Part shown: positions 44,869-53,724 of the stretch, piece after piece
How positions within the stretch are numbered: position 1 is the stretch's first letter
Layout: each line of letters begins with the position of its first letter
Assembly (NCBI RefSeq): GCF_039645965.1
Contig: NZ_CP147917.1
Location: 992,001-1,056,000 of the forward strand
Source of the DNA: Sulfurimonas sp. HSL3-2
GTDB lineage: Bacteria; Campylobacterota; Campylobacteria; Campylobacterales; Sulfurimonadaceae
DNA: 64,000 nt
Direction: 5' to 3'
Translations under genes and position numbers: made by a program
Notes under the pieces: generated by a model
Told to the model about the DNA's origin: nothing
The model's input: the letters and a program-made list of their open reading frames with translations, nothing else
The model's database searches: none

Positions 44869-45426
44869 ATGGCAATCAAAAAGACATCACGGGAAGAGAT
44901 TTTAAAAGGGGCTATCAGGCTTTTTAAGATTCGTGGGTATTACAACACTTCTATGGCGAACATCGCCGAGGCTTGCGGGCTGATAAAAGGGAGTATTTAC
45001 CACCATTTTAAGAGCAAAGATGAGATCGGTTTGGAGTCTTTGAAGTACATACACCACTATTTTTCAGAGCATATTTACGCCATTGCAGATAGAAGTGATT
45101 TGTCAGATGATGAAAAAGTCAGACTCTTTGTAAAGAAAACGGATGATTACTTTTTGCATAGTGAGGGTGGTTGTTTACTTGGAAATTTAGCGTTGGAAGT
45201 GTCTGCTGAGAACCTGGAGTTCAAAGAGGAAATAAAGTCCTATTTTACGAATTGGGAAAATGCCTTGGCTAAGATATTACAAAACAAGTACGCCAATAAT
45301 GAAGCTCATTTATTGGCAAAAGAGTATGTAGCTTTGACGCAGGGTGCCATCATGATGATGAACCTTTACGGTACTTCAAAAGATTACTTACATGTAGGAG
45401 AAAAGATTATCGGCTTGCTCCGGTAA
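44869..45426 (+). CDS. TetR-family repressor
   Basis: 185 aa. N-terminal helix-turn-helix: ILKGAIRLFKIRGYYNTSMANIAEACGLIKGSIYHHFKSKDEIGLESLKY. The C-terminal domain, with GGCLLGNLALEVSAEN, resembles the group including AcuR/YxaF-like repressors. ATG 44869 is preferred to TTG 44854 because the operator would otherwise lie inside the gene. It likely represses itself and the NTF2-like gene through the paired sites. Confidence 0.9.
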   Translation: MAIKKTSREEILKGAIRLFKIRGYYNTSMANIAEACGLIKGSIYHHFKSKDEIGLESLKYIHHYFSEHIYAIADRSDLSDDEKVRLFVKKTDDYFLHSEGGCLLGNLALEVSAENLEFKEEIKSYFTNWENALAKILQNKYANNEAHLLAKEYVALTQGAIMMMNLYGTSKDYLHVGEKIIGLLR

Positions 45427-45445
45427 TTTTTTTTGTTTTATTTAA

Positions 45446-45461
45446 TCAAACAATCGTTTGG
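45446..45461. promoter_or_regulatory. TetR operator, site 2
   Basis: TCAAACAATCGTTTGG: arms CAAAC and GTTTG, 23 bp before the downstream ATG. It shares centre and arms with site 1. Confidence 0.7.
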
Positions 45462-45484
45462 TTGTTAAAAAAAGGAAGAGAATA

Positions 45485-45958
45485 ATGAATGAAGAGTTAA
45501 GAAAACCGTTGCCTCCATTTGATATGGAAGGGGCTGTACAAAAAGTTAAAATGGCTGAAAACGCTTGGAATCTAAAAGATGCACAAAAAATATCGATGGC
45601 TTATTCGTTAGATAGTCAGTGGAGAAACCGTGATCTATTTTTAATCGGTCGAGATGAAATCGTTTCATTTTTAAAAGTGAAGTTTGCAAAAGAAATTGAT
45701 TACAAGTTATGTAAAGAACTATGGGCATTTACAGATAATAAAATAGCCGTAAGATTTGCCTATGAATGGCGTGATAAGAAAGGGCAATGGTATAGAAGCT
45801 ATGGTAATGAGAACTGGGAGTTTGATGAGAAAGGCTACATGCAAAGGCGTATAGCGAGTATCAATGACTTGCCGATAAACGAAAAGGAAAGAAAATTTCT
45901 TTGGGACACAGAAATACGACCTGGTGACTATCAATCATTGAGTGAGATGGGATTATAG
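45485..45958 (+). CDS. DUF1348/NTF2-like protein
   Basis: 157 aa. AENAWNLKDAQKISMAYSLDSQWRNRDLFLIGRDEIVSFLKVKF and YEWRDKKGQWYRSYGNENWEFDEKGYMQRRIASIND are the signature of the DUF1348 branch of the SnoaL/NTF2 fold. ATG 45485 follows AGGAAGAG. It is probably the regulated target of the TetR protein, perhaps in detoxification of an organic compound (inference). Confidence 0.85.
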   Translation: MNEELRKPLPPFDMEGAVQKVKMAENAWNLKDAQKISMAYSLDSQWRNRDLFLIGRDEIVSFLKVKFAKEIDYKLCKELWAFTDNKIAVRFAYEWRDKKGQWYRSYGNENWEFDEKGYMQRRIASINDLPINEKERKFLWDTEIRPGDYQSLSEMGL

Positions 45959-45969
45959 TAAAAGACAGA

Positions 45970-45998
45970 TTGACAAAGTTACACAATCTAAATACAAT
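45970..45998 (+). promoter_or_regulatory. Sigma-70 promoter TTGACA-17-TACAAT
   Basis: -35 TTGACA (45970-45975), a 17-bp spacer, -10 TACAAT (45993-45998). The PEBP gene starts 27 bp after the -10 with AGAAGGAG ahead of it. It is the clearest canonical promoter in the window. Confidence 0.75.
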
Positions 45999-46025
45999 AT
46001 ATAAAGTTCAACAGAAGGAGTCATC

Positions 46026-46553
46026 ATGCGTTTTTTAGTCTTAGTGTTGTTTCTTTTAAACATCTCATATGCGGGTAATTTCACTCTTTTAAGTGACGAT
46101 CTAGGTGGTCAGTTTACCATCAAGCAGGTCTATAATGGGTTTGGATGCAGCGGGGAGAACATCTCTCCTGAGCTTCGATGGAAGGATGCGCCTGAAGGGA
46201 CGCAGAGCTTTGCGATAACTATGTACGACCCTGATGCTCCGACGGGAAGCGGATGGTGGCACTGGATCGTGTTTAACATACCAAAAGAAACGACGAGTAT
46301 CCCTGCCAATGCAAGCAGATTAAAACTGCTTCCAATCGGTTCAATGGAAAGTGTAACAAGTTATGGGGTCGGCGGTTTCGGCGGTGCTTGTCCTCCTCGC
46401 GGAGACAGAGCTCATAGATATGTCATCACGGTCTATGCACTTGATGTCGATAGATTGGATCTAGGTATAGAATCTACTCCGGCACTAGTAGGGTACAACC
46501 TAAACGCTCACGCAATACAAAAGAGTTCTATTATCTCCTACTATGGCAGATAA
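46026..46553 (+). CDS. YbhB/YbcL (PEBP) family protein, exported
   Basis: 175 aa with a signal peptide (MRFLVLVLFLLNISYAGN). PEBP motifs: DPDAPTGSGWWHWIVFNIP and GGFGGACPPRGDRAHRYVITVYALD. Binds phosphate-type ligands; the bacterial role is unsettled. The next gene overlaps its end by 11 bp. Confidence 0.9.
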   Translation: MRFLVLVLFLLNISYAGNFTLLSDDLGGQFTIKQVYNGFGCSGENISPELRWKDAPEGTQSFAITMYDPDAPTGSGWWHWIVFNIPKETTSIPANASRLKLLPIGSMESVTSYGVGGFGGACPPRGDRAHRYVITVYALDVDRLDLGIESTPALVGYNLNAHAIQKSSIISYYGR

Positions 46554-47244
46554 CAAGATACTGCAGATATATAAGTCTCTGTACGAAAAGTACGGAGCAC
46601 AGGGGTGGTGGCCGTTTATCAATGACGGCGGTTACCATCCAAAGAAGTATGACTTTCCAAAAGACGAGAATCAAATCTTTGAAGTCTGTCTTGGCTCCAT
46701 CCTGACACAAAACACTACCTTTACCTCGGTCGTAAAATCCCTGCAAAATCTCAATGCTATGGAGTGTTTAGACTATAGATGTATCAAGAAGATGCCTTCA
46801 AAAGAGCTAAAAACTGCCATACGACCCTCGGGGTATTTCAACCAAAAAGCCGCGTATATACTAGAGTTTATAGATTTTTTTGAAAAGCTGGATGGCAGGA
46901 CGCCATCGCGCACGGAACTCTTACATGTAAAGGGTGTCGGACCTGAAACGGCTGACTCAATCCTGCTTTATGCCTACAACGAGCCTGAGTTTGTCGTCGA
47001 TGCCTATACAAAGAGGATGCTCATTCATCTTGGTCTGATAGAAGAGAGTGCAAAATATCACGATATCAAAGAGCTTATGCAGCAAGAGATACAAAAAGAG
47101 GTCAAAGAGGCAAAAGAGCTTGTCGTCCTTTATCAAGAGTTTCATGCTCTCATAGTCGCACACGCAAAAAGATGCTACTCCAAAAAGCCTTACGGAGTGG
47201 GGTGCTTTTTAGATATAATTTCATCAAAAAAAAGCAGAGATTGA
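46543..47244 (+). CDS. HhH-GPD DNA glycosylase (MagIII/EndoIII-like)
   Basis: 233 aa. CLGSILTQNTTFTSVVKSLQNL, the helix-hairpin-helix LLHVKGVGPETADSILLYA, and catalytic Asp in FVVDAYTKRM. Only two Cys remain where EndoIII has a four-Cys [4Fe-4S] loop, as in Helicobacter MagIII (3-methyladenine glycosylase), and the size matches. Removes alkylated bases (inferred). Confidence 0.8.
   Translation: MADNKILQIYKSLYEKYGAQGWWPFINDGGYHPKKYDFPKDENQIFEVCLGSILTQNTTFTSVVKSLQNLNAMECLDYRCIKKMPSKELKTAIRPSGYFNQKAAYILEFIDFFEKLDGRTPSRTELLHVKGVGPETADSILLYAYNEPEFVVDAYTKRMLIHLGLIEESAKYHDIKELMQQEIQKEVKEAKELVVLYQEFHALIVAHAKRCYSKKPYGVGCFLDIISSKKSRD
46920..46931. repeat. Iterated palindrome, one-base variant
   Basis: CTTACATGTAAA: 11 of 12 matches, forming the LHVK of the HhH motif. 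Confidence 0.6.
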
Positions 47245-47990
47245 TGAGAGAGTTTTATACACAAGTTGAAGATGGCGATTTAGTCAAGATAGAGGTCGAA
47301 CTTGAAGCACAGCAGATGATAGATGAAGTAGAGTTTTACCCTTGGCTCTACACTGTGTTTATAAAGCTGAAAAATCCTCTGCCTAACGGTCTTGCCGATG
47401 AGGATGAAGAGGATTTTCTTTTCGAATGTAAAGACAGACTCGCAGTAAAGCTTGAAGATAAAGAGAAAGCTGTCTATGTCGGTTCTAAAACGACTGCCGG
47501 CTGGTACGAACTCTACTTTTACCTGCAAGACCCAAAAGGGATCGAAAATCAGACCAAAGATATCTTAAACGCTTTTGACTACAAGTTTGAGAGCAATGCT
47601 GTAAAAGACAGAAAATGGAACCTTTACGAGACAAGCCTTTATCCGAACCTTCTACAGTCTCACCATATACAAAGCCGTCAGATCATAGACGAACTTGTAG
47701 AAGAAGGCGATGATATTTCAAAGCCTAGAGAGGTCGAACACTATGTGCTTTTTCAGACTGCATCGCTCAGAGAGAAGTTTGTAGCTTCACTGCAGGAGCA
47801 CAACCTTACATGTAAGGATGAGTTCGAACGTGATGCCGAGGAGTATGAATACGGCATAATAATACCCGTCGTGCAAGCTGTAGATGCAGAGACAATGAAC
47901 AAGACGACAGATATGTTTATGGAACTCTGTACAGAAGGTCACGGTTACTATGAGGGTTGGAGTACATCAATGTCGGATGAGCAAAATTGA
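47244..47990 (+). CDS. DUF695 / RraB-like protein
   Basis: 248 aa from the ATG at 47244, which overlaps the glycosylase stop (TGATG). Residues about 1-125 fit DUF695 (WLYTVFIKLKNPLPNGLADEDEEDFLFECKDRL, GWYELYFYLQDP). The rest resembles RraB (EHYVLFQTASLREKFVASL, YGIIIPVVQAVDAETMNKTTDMFMELC, ending GYYEGWSTS). RraB binds RNase E in other bacteria; the partner here is unclear. Confidence 0.75.
   Translation: MREFYTQVEDGDLVKIEVELEAQQMIDEVEFYPWLYTVFIKLKNPLPNGLADEDEEDFLFECKDRLAVKLEDKEKAVYVGSKTTAGWYELYFYLQDPKGIENQTKDILNAFDYKFESNAVKDRKWNLYETSLYPNLLQSHHIQSRQIIDELVEEGDDISKPREVEHYVLFQTASLREKFVASLQEHNLTCKDEFERDAEEYEYGIIIPVVQAVDAETMNKTTDMFMELCTEGHGYYEGWSTSMSDEQN
47805..47816. repeat. Iterated palindrome CTTACATGTAAG (intragenic)
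   Basis: Read here in a different frame (LTCKD rather than LHV), so protein sequence does not explain it. Confidence 0.8.
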
Positions 47991-49822
47991 ATCGAATTTT
48001 TAGAGTAAACGGCATCATTTACTACACTCTTGCACTCTTTTTAAATGCCTTTACGGACCTCGGTCATAAGATCATCATCCAAAACACTATCTTTAAGATA
48101 TATGACGGTAGTGAGCAGATAGTGCTTACCGCCATCGTAAACGCGATGATACTGCTTCCATTCATCCTTCTTTTTACACCATCAGGGTATCTAAGCGACA
48201 GATTCGCTAAAAACGTCATCATGAAGTACTCGGCACTCTTTGCTGTTTTCATCACGCTTGGCATAACTGTTTCATACTACATGGGATGGTTTTTGAGCGC
48301 ATTTTTCCTTACCTTTTTACTTGCACTTCAAAGCGCGCTTTATTCGCCTGCAAAATACGGGTACATAAAAGAGCTTGTCGGCATCAAACTTCTCACGGCC
48401 GGTAATGCACTTGTCCAAGCTACGACGACAGTAGCGATCCTTGGCGGGATCATCTTTTACACCATACTTTTTGAGATGAATATCACCCCGTCATTTGTAA
48501 ATGAAGGGGACATCTTAAAGATGGTCGCACCTCTTGGCTGGCTCTTGGTCATAGGCTCGATCATAGAGTATATCTTTACAAGCAGACTGCCAAACAAGAT
48601 GATGATGCAGAGCCAAAATATTTTTAATATTAAAAAATATGTAATCGGATATTATCTGAGAAAAAACTTGATGATAGTTGCTAGAAAGCGTGATATCATC
48701 GAGTCTATCGTGGCATTGTCCGTCTTTTGGTCTATCTCTCAGGTCGTACTCGCCATCTTTGGAGCGTATGCAAAAGATACCTTGCAGATAACCAATACCA
48801 TCTACGTTCAAGGTGCTATGGCACTAGCCGGCATCGGCATCATCGCAGGCTCTGTTTTGGCTTCAAAGTTTTCAAAATACTATGTCAATATCGGGATGGT
48901 TCCCTTTGCTGGGTTTGGGCTGAGTATGATGGTCCTGCTGCTGCCGTTTAGCTCATCATTTTTAGAAGTAATAGTGCTTTTTATGCTCTTTGGCGTGTTT
49001 GCAGGACTTTTCATCGTTCCTCTAAACGCGTACATACAAGAACTTGCTCCACGTGTGCATCTTGGGACCATACTTGCAGGTAACAACTTCATCCAAAATA
49101 TCTTTATGTTTTTCTTTTTATCGGTCACGACAGTCTTTGCATATTTTGGGATGAATGTGGAAGTCCTCTTTTATATCATGTTCTTTGTCGGTCTTATTAT
49201 GGCTGTTTATATGCTCCGCCGTCACCTTATCATGTTCTTATGGTTCCTGTTCGAGTCTATCTTGGGATTTCGTTACAAGTTCAAGTTTCATGGAGTCGAG
49301 AACATTCCGCATGAAGGCGCGATACTTTTTATGGGGAACCATATAAGCTGGATAGACTGGATCATAATGCAGTTTCCTATCAAAAGGCGCGTGTCGTTTA
49401 TGATGGAGAAAGATATCTACCATTGGAGGTTTTTTCATAAGCTCTGGAAACTTGGAAATGCCATTCCTCTTTCAGTCAAAGCGAGTAAAGATGCTTTTTT
49501 GGAAGCTAGACGCCGTATAGCCGATGGAAAATGTGTCGTTATCTTCCCTGAAGGTCAGATAAGTTACACCGGAGAGATGGGAGAGTTCTATCGCGGGTAT
49601 GAATTAATCGCAGGTAAAAGTGAAGGTGTTATAATTCCATATTACATCGGCGGTATGTGGGGAAGCGTGCTTTCACGCAGTAAAAAACGACATAATGAGA
49701 CAGGCGGTCTTTTTAAACGCCATATCACCGTTATATACGGTAAACCGATACCGCTTGACACAAAAGTGGAAGAGATCAAAATAGAGCTGCACAGACTAAA
49801 GGAAAAATATGAAGCCAAATAA
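47987..49822 (+). CDS. LplT-type MFS transporter fused to PlsC acyltransferase
   Basis: 611 aa. Residues about 1-410 are a 12-helix MFS transporter of the lysophospholipid LplT type (SGYLSDRFAKNVIMKYS). Residues about 430-610 are a 1-acylglycerophosphate acyltransferase with GNHISWIDW (HX4D) and FPEGQISYTGEMGEFYRG. The Aas acyl-ACP synthetase domain that often completes this fusion is absent. The likely role is to flip and re-acylate lysophospholipids. The TTG start overlaps the previous stop. DgkA overlaps its end by 14 bp. Confidence 0.88.
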   Translation: MNRIFRVNGIIYYTLALFLNAFTDLGHKIIIQNTIFKIYDGSEQIVLTAIVNAMILLPFILLFTPSGYLSDRFAKNVIMKYSALFAVFITLGITVSYYMGWFLSAFFLTFLLALQSALYSPAKYGYIKELVGIKLLTAGNALVQATTTVAILGGIIFYTILFEMNITPSFVNEGDILKMVAPLGWLLVIGSIIEYIFTSRLPNKMMMQSQNIFNIKKYVIGYYLRKNLMIVARKRDIIESIVALSVFWSISQVVLAIFGAYAKDTLQITNTIYVQGAMALAGIGIIAGSVLASKFSKYYVNIGMVPFAGFGLSMMVLLLPFSSSFLEVIVLFMLFGVFAGLFIVPLNAYIQELAPRVHLGTILAGNNFIQNIFMFFFLSVTTVFAYFGMNVEVLFYIMFFVGLIMAVYMLRRHLIMFLWFLFESILGFRYKFKFHGVENIPHEGAILFMGNHISWIDWIIMQFPIKRRVSFMMEKDIYHWRFFHKLWKLGNAIPLSVKASKDAFLEARRRIADGKCVVIFPEGQISYTGEMGEFYRGYELIAGKSEGVIIPYYIGGMWGSVLSRSKKRHNETGGLFKRHITVIYGKPIPLDTKVEEIKIELHRLKEKYEAK

Positions 49823-50180
49823 ACCGAAATATACACTATTTAAAAATGCGACTTATGCGATGGAGGGTTTTATCGAGATAACAAAGCATGAGAGCTCTTT
49901 TAAACTGCAGCTGCTTCTTTTTGTAGTTATGAACATCATCGCATGGGTGATTGATATCAGTTTCCTGCATAGTGCTATGCTTTCACTTTCACTCTTTATT
50001 CCGATCATCGCAGAGGTCACGAACAGCGCTATAGAACGTGTTGTCGATCTTGTCACTGTCGAGCATCACATCATGGCAAAACGTGCCAAAGATGCAGGTG
50101 CTACGCTTGTTCTACTAAGCCTTGTCCTTACAGGATGTATCTGGCTTGTCGTCCTTTTAGTATCTTTTGATATAGTCTGA
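49809..50180 (+). CDS. dgkA: Diacylglycerol kinase
   Basis: 123 aa with three helices. Conserved region LFIPIIAEVTNSAIERVVDLVTVEHHIMAKRAKDAGA holds the Glu and Asp catalytic residues. Phosphorylates diacylglycerol to phosphatidate. It is coupled to the LplT-PlsC gene. Confidence 0.93.
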   Translation: MKPNKPKYTLFKNATYAMEGFIEITKHESSFKLQLLLFVVMNIIAWVIDISFLHSAMLSLSLFIPIIAEVTNSAIERVVDLVTVEHHIMAKRAKDAGATLVLLSLVLTGCIWLVVLLVSFDIV

Positions 50181-50224
50181 TTTTCGTTACTTACTTGTAA
50201 TAATCGAGATGTAGAATCTCGGTC

Positions 50225-50962
50225 ATGAACTATAAGTCAATATTTGTATCAGATATCCATCTTGGAACACGTTTCTCTCAGGCTGAAGTTTTTTTGGATT
50301 TTTTAAAAGATACGGAATCCGAAAATTTAATCTTTGTCGGTGACATCATCGACGGTTGGGCTATTAAGCGAAAGTTTAAATGGGCGCAGTCGCACTCCGA
50401 TGTTATTCAAAAAATTCTCCGTAAAGCCAGAAAAGGCACAAAAGTCCACTACATCACAGGCAATCACGACGAGTTTTTAAGAGACTTTATCCCTCTTTTC
50501 TTAGGCGATAACTTCGAGATATCAAACGAGATGGACTACCATGCACAAAATGGCAAGCGTTATCTTGTGACGCACGGGGATTTCTTCGACAGTATCACGA
50601 TGACGAAAAAATGGCTGGCGATACTCGGTGATATAGGCTATGACTTCACGCTTTACTTAAACCACCATCTCAACAACATAAGAAGACTTTTTGGCATCAA
50701 GAAACACTGGTCTCTTTCAAAGTATGTGAAGGACAACGTCAAAAGCTCCGTAAGCTTTATAACGAACTTCGAAGATATCCTCAGCGAACATGCAAAACGT
50801 CAGAGCTATGACGGTGTCATCTGCGGGCATATTCATAAAGCGGAGATAAAAAGCATAGATAGGGTAGAATACTTAAACTGCGGTGACTGGGTAGAGTCGT
50901 GTACGGCAATCGTCGAGCACCATGACGGCAGATTTGAGATCATACATTGGTTGGACAGATGA
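50225..50962 (+). CDS. LpxH-like metallophosphoesterase
   Basis: 245 aa. DIHLGTRF, GDIIDGW, GNHDEF, THGDFFD and GHIHKAEI form the two-metal site of UDP-2,3-diacylglucosamine diphosphatase-like enzymes (LpxH group). A short inverted repeat (CGAGAT 50205-50210, ATCTCG 50216-50221) sits just before the ATG and no normal ribosome site is seen. Lipid A or phospholipid metabolism fits the neighbours. A TAATAAT -10 lies at 50198-50204. Confidence 0.8.
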   Translation: MNYKSIFVSDIHLGTRFSQAEVFLDFLKDTESENLIFVGDIIDGWAIKRKFKWAQSHSDVIQKILRKARKGTKVHYITGNHDEFLRDFIPLFLGDNFEISNEMDYHAQNGKRYLVTHGDFFDSITMTKKWLAILGDIGYDFTLYLNHHLNNIRRLFGIKKHWSLSKYVKDNVKSSVSFITNFEDILSEHAKRQSYDGVICGHIHKAEIKSIDRVEYLNCGDWVESCTAIVEHHDGRFEIIHWLDR

Positions 50963-51708
50963 AAGAGATAACATTAGCCCTTTCAGGCGGTGCCGCACGC
51001 GGTGCTTACCACTTGGGAGTCTTACAGTTCATTGAAGAGAACGATATCGAGGTAAAAGCGATCAGCGCGACATCCATCGGGGCTATCATCGGTGCCAGCT
51101 GGCTGAGCGGAGTGAGCGCAAAAGAGCAGCTTGCTATCTTTAAATCAAAAGAGTTCAAAAAGATCTTTAAATTTAATTTCTTTAGAAAATCGATCTATAA
51201 GATAGACACGGATGCAAAGATTCTGGACAGACTGGTATTAAAGAAAAACATTCAAGACCTTGAGATCCCGTTTTTTGTGACTGCCGTTGATCTTAACAGC
51301 GGACAGAACATCTATTTTGACAGCGGGGATATCAAGACTCTGTGTTTTGCATCGTCAGCGCTTGTACCGATATTCGCACCTGTGAAATACAACGGGTACA
51401 GACTGGCTGACGGCGGGTTCATAGATCATATACCGACACAGCCTCTGCGCTCGTTTCCTTTTGAGATAGTTGGGGTCAACCTTCACCCCATATATGCGAG
51501 CGAGACAGAACAGAGCATCTTCAGTTACATCAAAAGGGTCCTTTACATCAGCATGTACAGAGACAGTTACGATGCAAAGCTCAACTGCGACATCTATATA
51601 ACATCCAAAAAGCTGCTCAAGTACAGTATTTTTTCTTTTAGCCATTTTGATAAACTGTTTGAACTTGGGTATCATGATGCTAAAGAGAAATTTAGTTCAA
51701 AATTGTAG
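50959..51708 (+). CDS. Patatin-like phospholipase
   Basis: 249 aa. Oxyanion loop SGGAARGAYHLGVL, nucleophile ATSIGAIIG (Ser in a G/AxSxG elbow) and the Asp in DGGFIDHIP complete the Ser-Asp dyad. ATG 50959 overlaps the previous TGA and is preferred to TTG 50947. Cleaves acyl esters. Together with dgkA and LplT-PlsC it implies membrane-lipid recycling. Confidence 0.88.
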   Translation: MKEITLALSGGAARGAYHLGVLQFIEENDIEVKAISATSIGAIIGASWLSGVSAKEQLAIFKSKEFKKIFKFNFFRKSIYKIDTDAKILDRLVLKKNIQDLEIPFFVTAVDLNSGQNIYFDSGDIKTLCFASSALVPIFAPVKYNGYRLADGGFIDHIPTQPLRSFPFEIVGVNLHPIYASETEQSIFSYIKRVLYISMYRDSYDAKLNCDIYITSKKLLKYSIFSFSHFDKLFELGYHDAKEKFSSKL

Positions 51709-51716
51709 TGTTTAAA

Positions 51717-51725
51717 TGCTATAAT
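51717..51725 (+). promoter_or_regulatory. Extended -10 promoter (TGCTATAAT)
   Basis: TG-C-TATAAT, a full consensus extended -10, 29 bp before the ATG at 51755. Confidence 0.6.
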
Positions 51726-51754
51726 TTTATAGATAATATTAATTAGGAATGAAT

Positions 51755-52930
51755 ATGGCAACAACATTGATTATAGGCGCTGGCGGAGTAGGCCGCGTCG
51801 TAGCACACAAGTGTGTTATGAATAAAGAAGTATTTGGTCGTATCGTGCTTGCGAGTAGAACTCTGGGTAGATGTAAGACGATCCAAGAAGAGTTAAACGG
51901 TGCTATCGAGATAACTACGGTCGATGCCGACAAAACAGAAGAAGTAATAAAATTAATCAATGAAGTTGGTGCTGATATCGTTATAAACGTGGCACTGCCA
52001 TACCAAGACTTGGCTATCATGGACGCATGTATCGCGACTAAGACACCATATCTTGATACTGCTAACTATGAACACCCTGATGAAGCGAAGTTTGAGTATA
52101 AACTTCAATGGGAAAGAGACGAGAAGTTCAAAGAAGCCGGGATCATGGGACTTCTTGGTTCAGGGTTTGACCCGGGTGCGACAAACGTGTTTTGTGCATA
52201 TGCTCAAAAACATTACTTTGACGAGATCCATACGATCGATATCCTTGACTGTAATGCGGGTGATCACGGTTATGCGTTCGCGACAAACTTCAACCCTGAG
52301 ATTAATCTTCGTGAAGTAAGTGCAAACGGCCGCTACTGGGAAAACGGTGAGTGGATAGAGACAAAACCTTTAGAGATCATGCAGGTCTGGGATTATCCGG
52401 AAGTAGGACCGAAAGACTCTTACCTTCTTTACCATGAAGAGATGGAATCTTTGGTTCAAAATATTAAAGGACTTAAACGTATCCGTTTCTTTATGACATT
52501 CGGTCAAAGCTATATCAAGCATATGGAAGTTTTACAAAACGTGGGTATGCTTGGGATCGAACCTGTCGAACACCAAGGGATGAAGATCGTGCCTATCGAG
52601 TTCTTAAAAACACTGCTTCCTGATCCGGCAAGTCTAGGTGCCCGTACAAAAGGCAAGACAAACATCGGTATCGTCGCAGAGGGTATCAAAGACGGTAAAA
52701 AGCGTAAGATCTATATCTATCAGGTAAAAGACCATGAAGAGTGTTACGCAGAGACGAAAAGCCAAGGTGTTTCATACACTACGGGTGTTCCTGCGATGAT
52801 CGGTGCAAAACTGATGCTAAAAGGTATCTGGAACGGAAAGGGCGTGTTCAATATGGAACAGATGGACCCGGATCCGTTTATGGAAGAGATGAATACTCAA
52901 GGTCTTCCATGGCAGGTTAAAGAGCTGTAA
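51755..52930 (+). CDS. Carboxynorspermidine/carboxyspermidine dehydrogenase (saccharopine dehydrogenase family)
   Basis: 391 aa. LIIGAGGVGRVVAHKC at the N terminus binds NADPH, and GSGFDPGATNVFCAY is a family signature. With the decarboxylase at 53725 it makes norspermidine or spermidine from aspartate semialdehyde and a diamine, the usual route in Campylobacterota. ATG 51755 is favoured over 51749 by the AGGA at 51745. Confidence 0.9.
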   Translation: MATTLIIGAGGVGRVVAHKCVMNKEVFGRIVLASRTLGRCKTIQEELNGAIEITTVDADKTEEVIKLINEVGADIVINVALPYQDLAIMDACIATKTPYLDTANYEHPDEAKFEYKLQWERDEKFKEAGIMGLLGSGFDPGATNVFCAYAQKHYFDEIHTIDILDCNAGDHGYAFATNFNPEINLREVSANGRYWENGEWIETKPLEIMQVWDYPEVGPKDSYLLYHEEMESLVQNIKGLKRIRFFMTFGQSYIKHMEVLQNVGMLGIEPVEHQGMKIVPIEFLKTLLPDPASLGARTKGKTNIGIVAEGIKDGKKRKIYIYQVKDHEECYAETKSQGVSYTTGVPAMIGAKLMLKGIWNGKGVFNMEQMDPDPFMEEMNTQGLPWQVKEL

Positions 52931-52936
52931 GGCTCT

Positions 52937-53686
52937 TTGTACACTGTTTTGTACTTTGCTCTCATAAATTTCATCTTCTCAGGCTTAATAGGTATAGTCG
53001 GCATCAAGACCCTGCGAAAAGTAAGTTCGCCAAATGAGGTCATATTTGCCAGTCTTCCTCTACTTTTTGCAATACATGAGTTTACTCAAGGCTTTGTCTG
53101 GCTTGGAGTTTATGGCTATATAGAGCCAAGAGCACTTGAGATAGCAGAGAGCATCTTTGTATTTTATGCTCAAGGGTTACTGCAGTTTATCGTTCCCTTA
53201 GCTATCTGGATGATAGAACCTAAAGGGGTGCGTAAAGACCTTATAGCGATGCTTATGATCATGGGTGCACTGCTTTCTGCATACACTCTGTGGGGTCTTA
53301 GCTTTCAGCCGACAAGTGTGACTTTAAAAAATCATCTGCTTTATTACGTAAATCCTACGACGGACCAGCACTGGGTAGGCATCATCTATATACTGACGAC
53401 CTGCGGTTCTTTGATACTCAGCAGAAACATCTCGATCCAGCTTTTTGGATGGTTGAACCTGCTTGGGATCAATCTTGTGTACTGGACCATGCCGTATGCA
53501 CTTACATCACTCTGGTGTCTTTATGCCGCAGTCGTAAGCACAGTCTTATACCTCTATTTTGTCAAGCGCCGTATAGAGTTTTTAGAGATGATCAAAAGAA
53601 ATGAGAGTCAGTGGGGAAAACAGTTCGATAGTGAGCTGGAAAGACTTGCAGAGCGTTATCCAAACTTTATAAGCAAGATAAAATAA
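52937..53686 (+). CDS. DUF6629-like multi-pass membrane protein
   Basis: 249 aa with about seven helices. FASLPLLFAIHEFTQGFVWLGVYG near the N terminus is a recognisable family stretch. TTG start, 6 bp after the dehydrogenase. Lies between the two polyamine genes, so a transport or sensing link is possible but not shown. Confidence 0.7.
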   Translation: MYTVLYFALINFIFSGLIGIVGIKTLRKVSSPNEVIFASLPLLFAIHEFTQGFVWLGVYGYIEPRALEIAESIFVFYAQGLLQFIVPLAIWMIEPKGVRKDLIAMLMIMGALLSAYTLWGLSFQPTSVTLKNHLLYYVNPTTDQHWVGIIYILTTCGSLILSRNISIQLFGWLNLLGINLVYWTMPYALTSLWCLYAAVVSTVLYLYFVKRRIEFLEMIKRNESQWGKQFDSELERLAERYPNFISKIK

Positions 53687-53724
53687 AGAAAAATGATACA
53701 ATTTTAAAAAAAGTAGATGAACAG

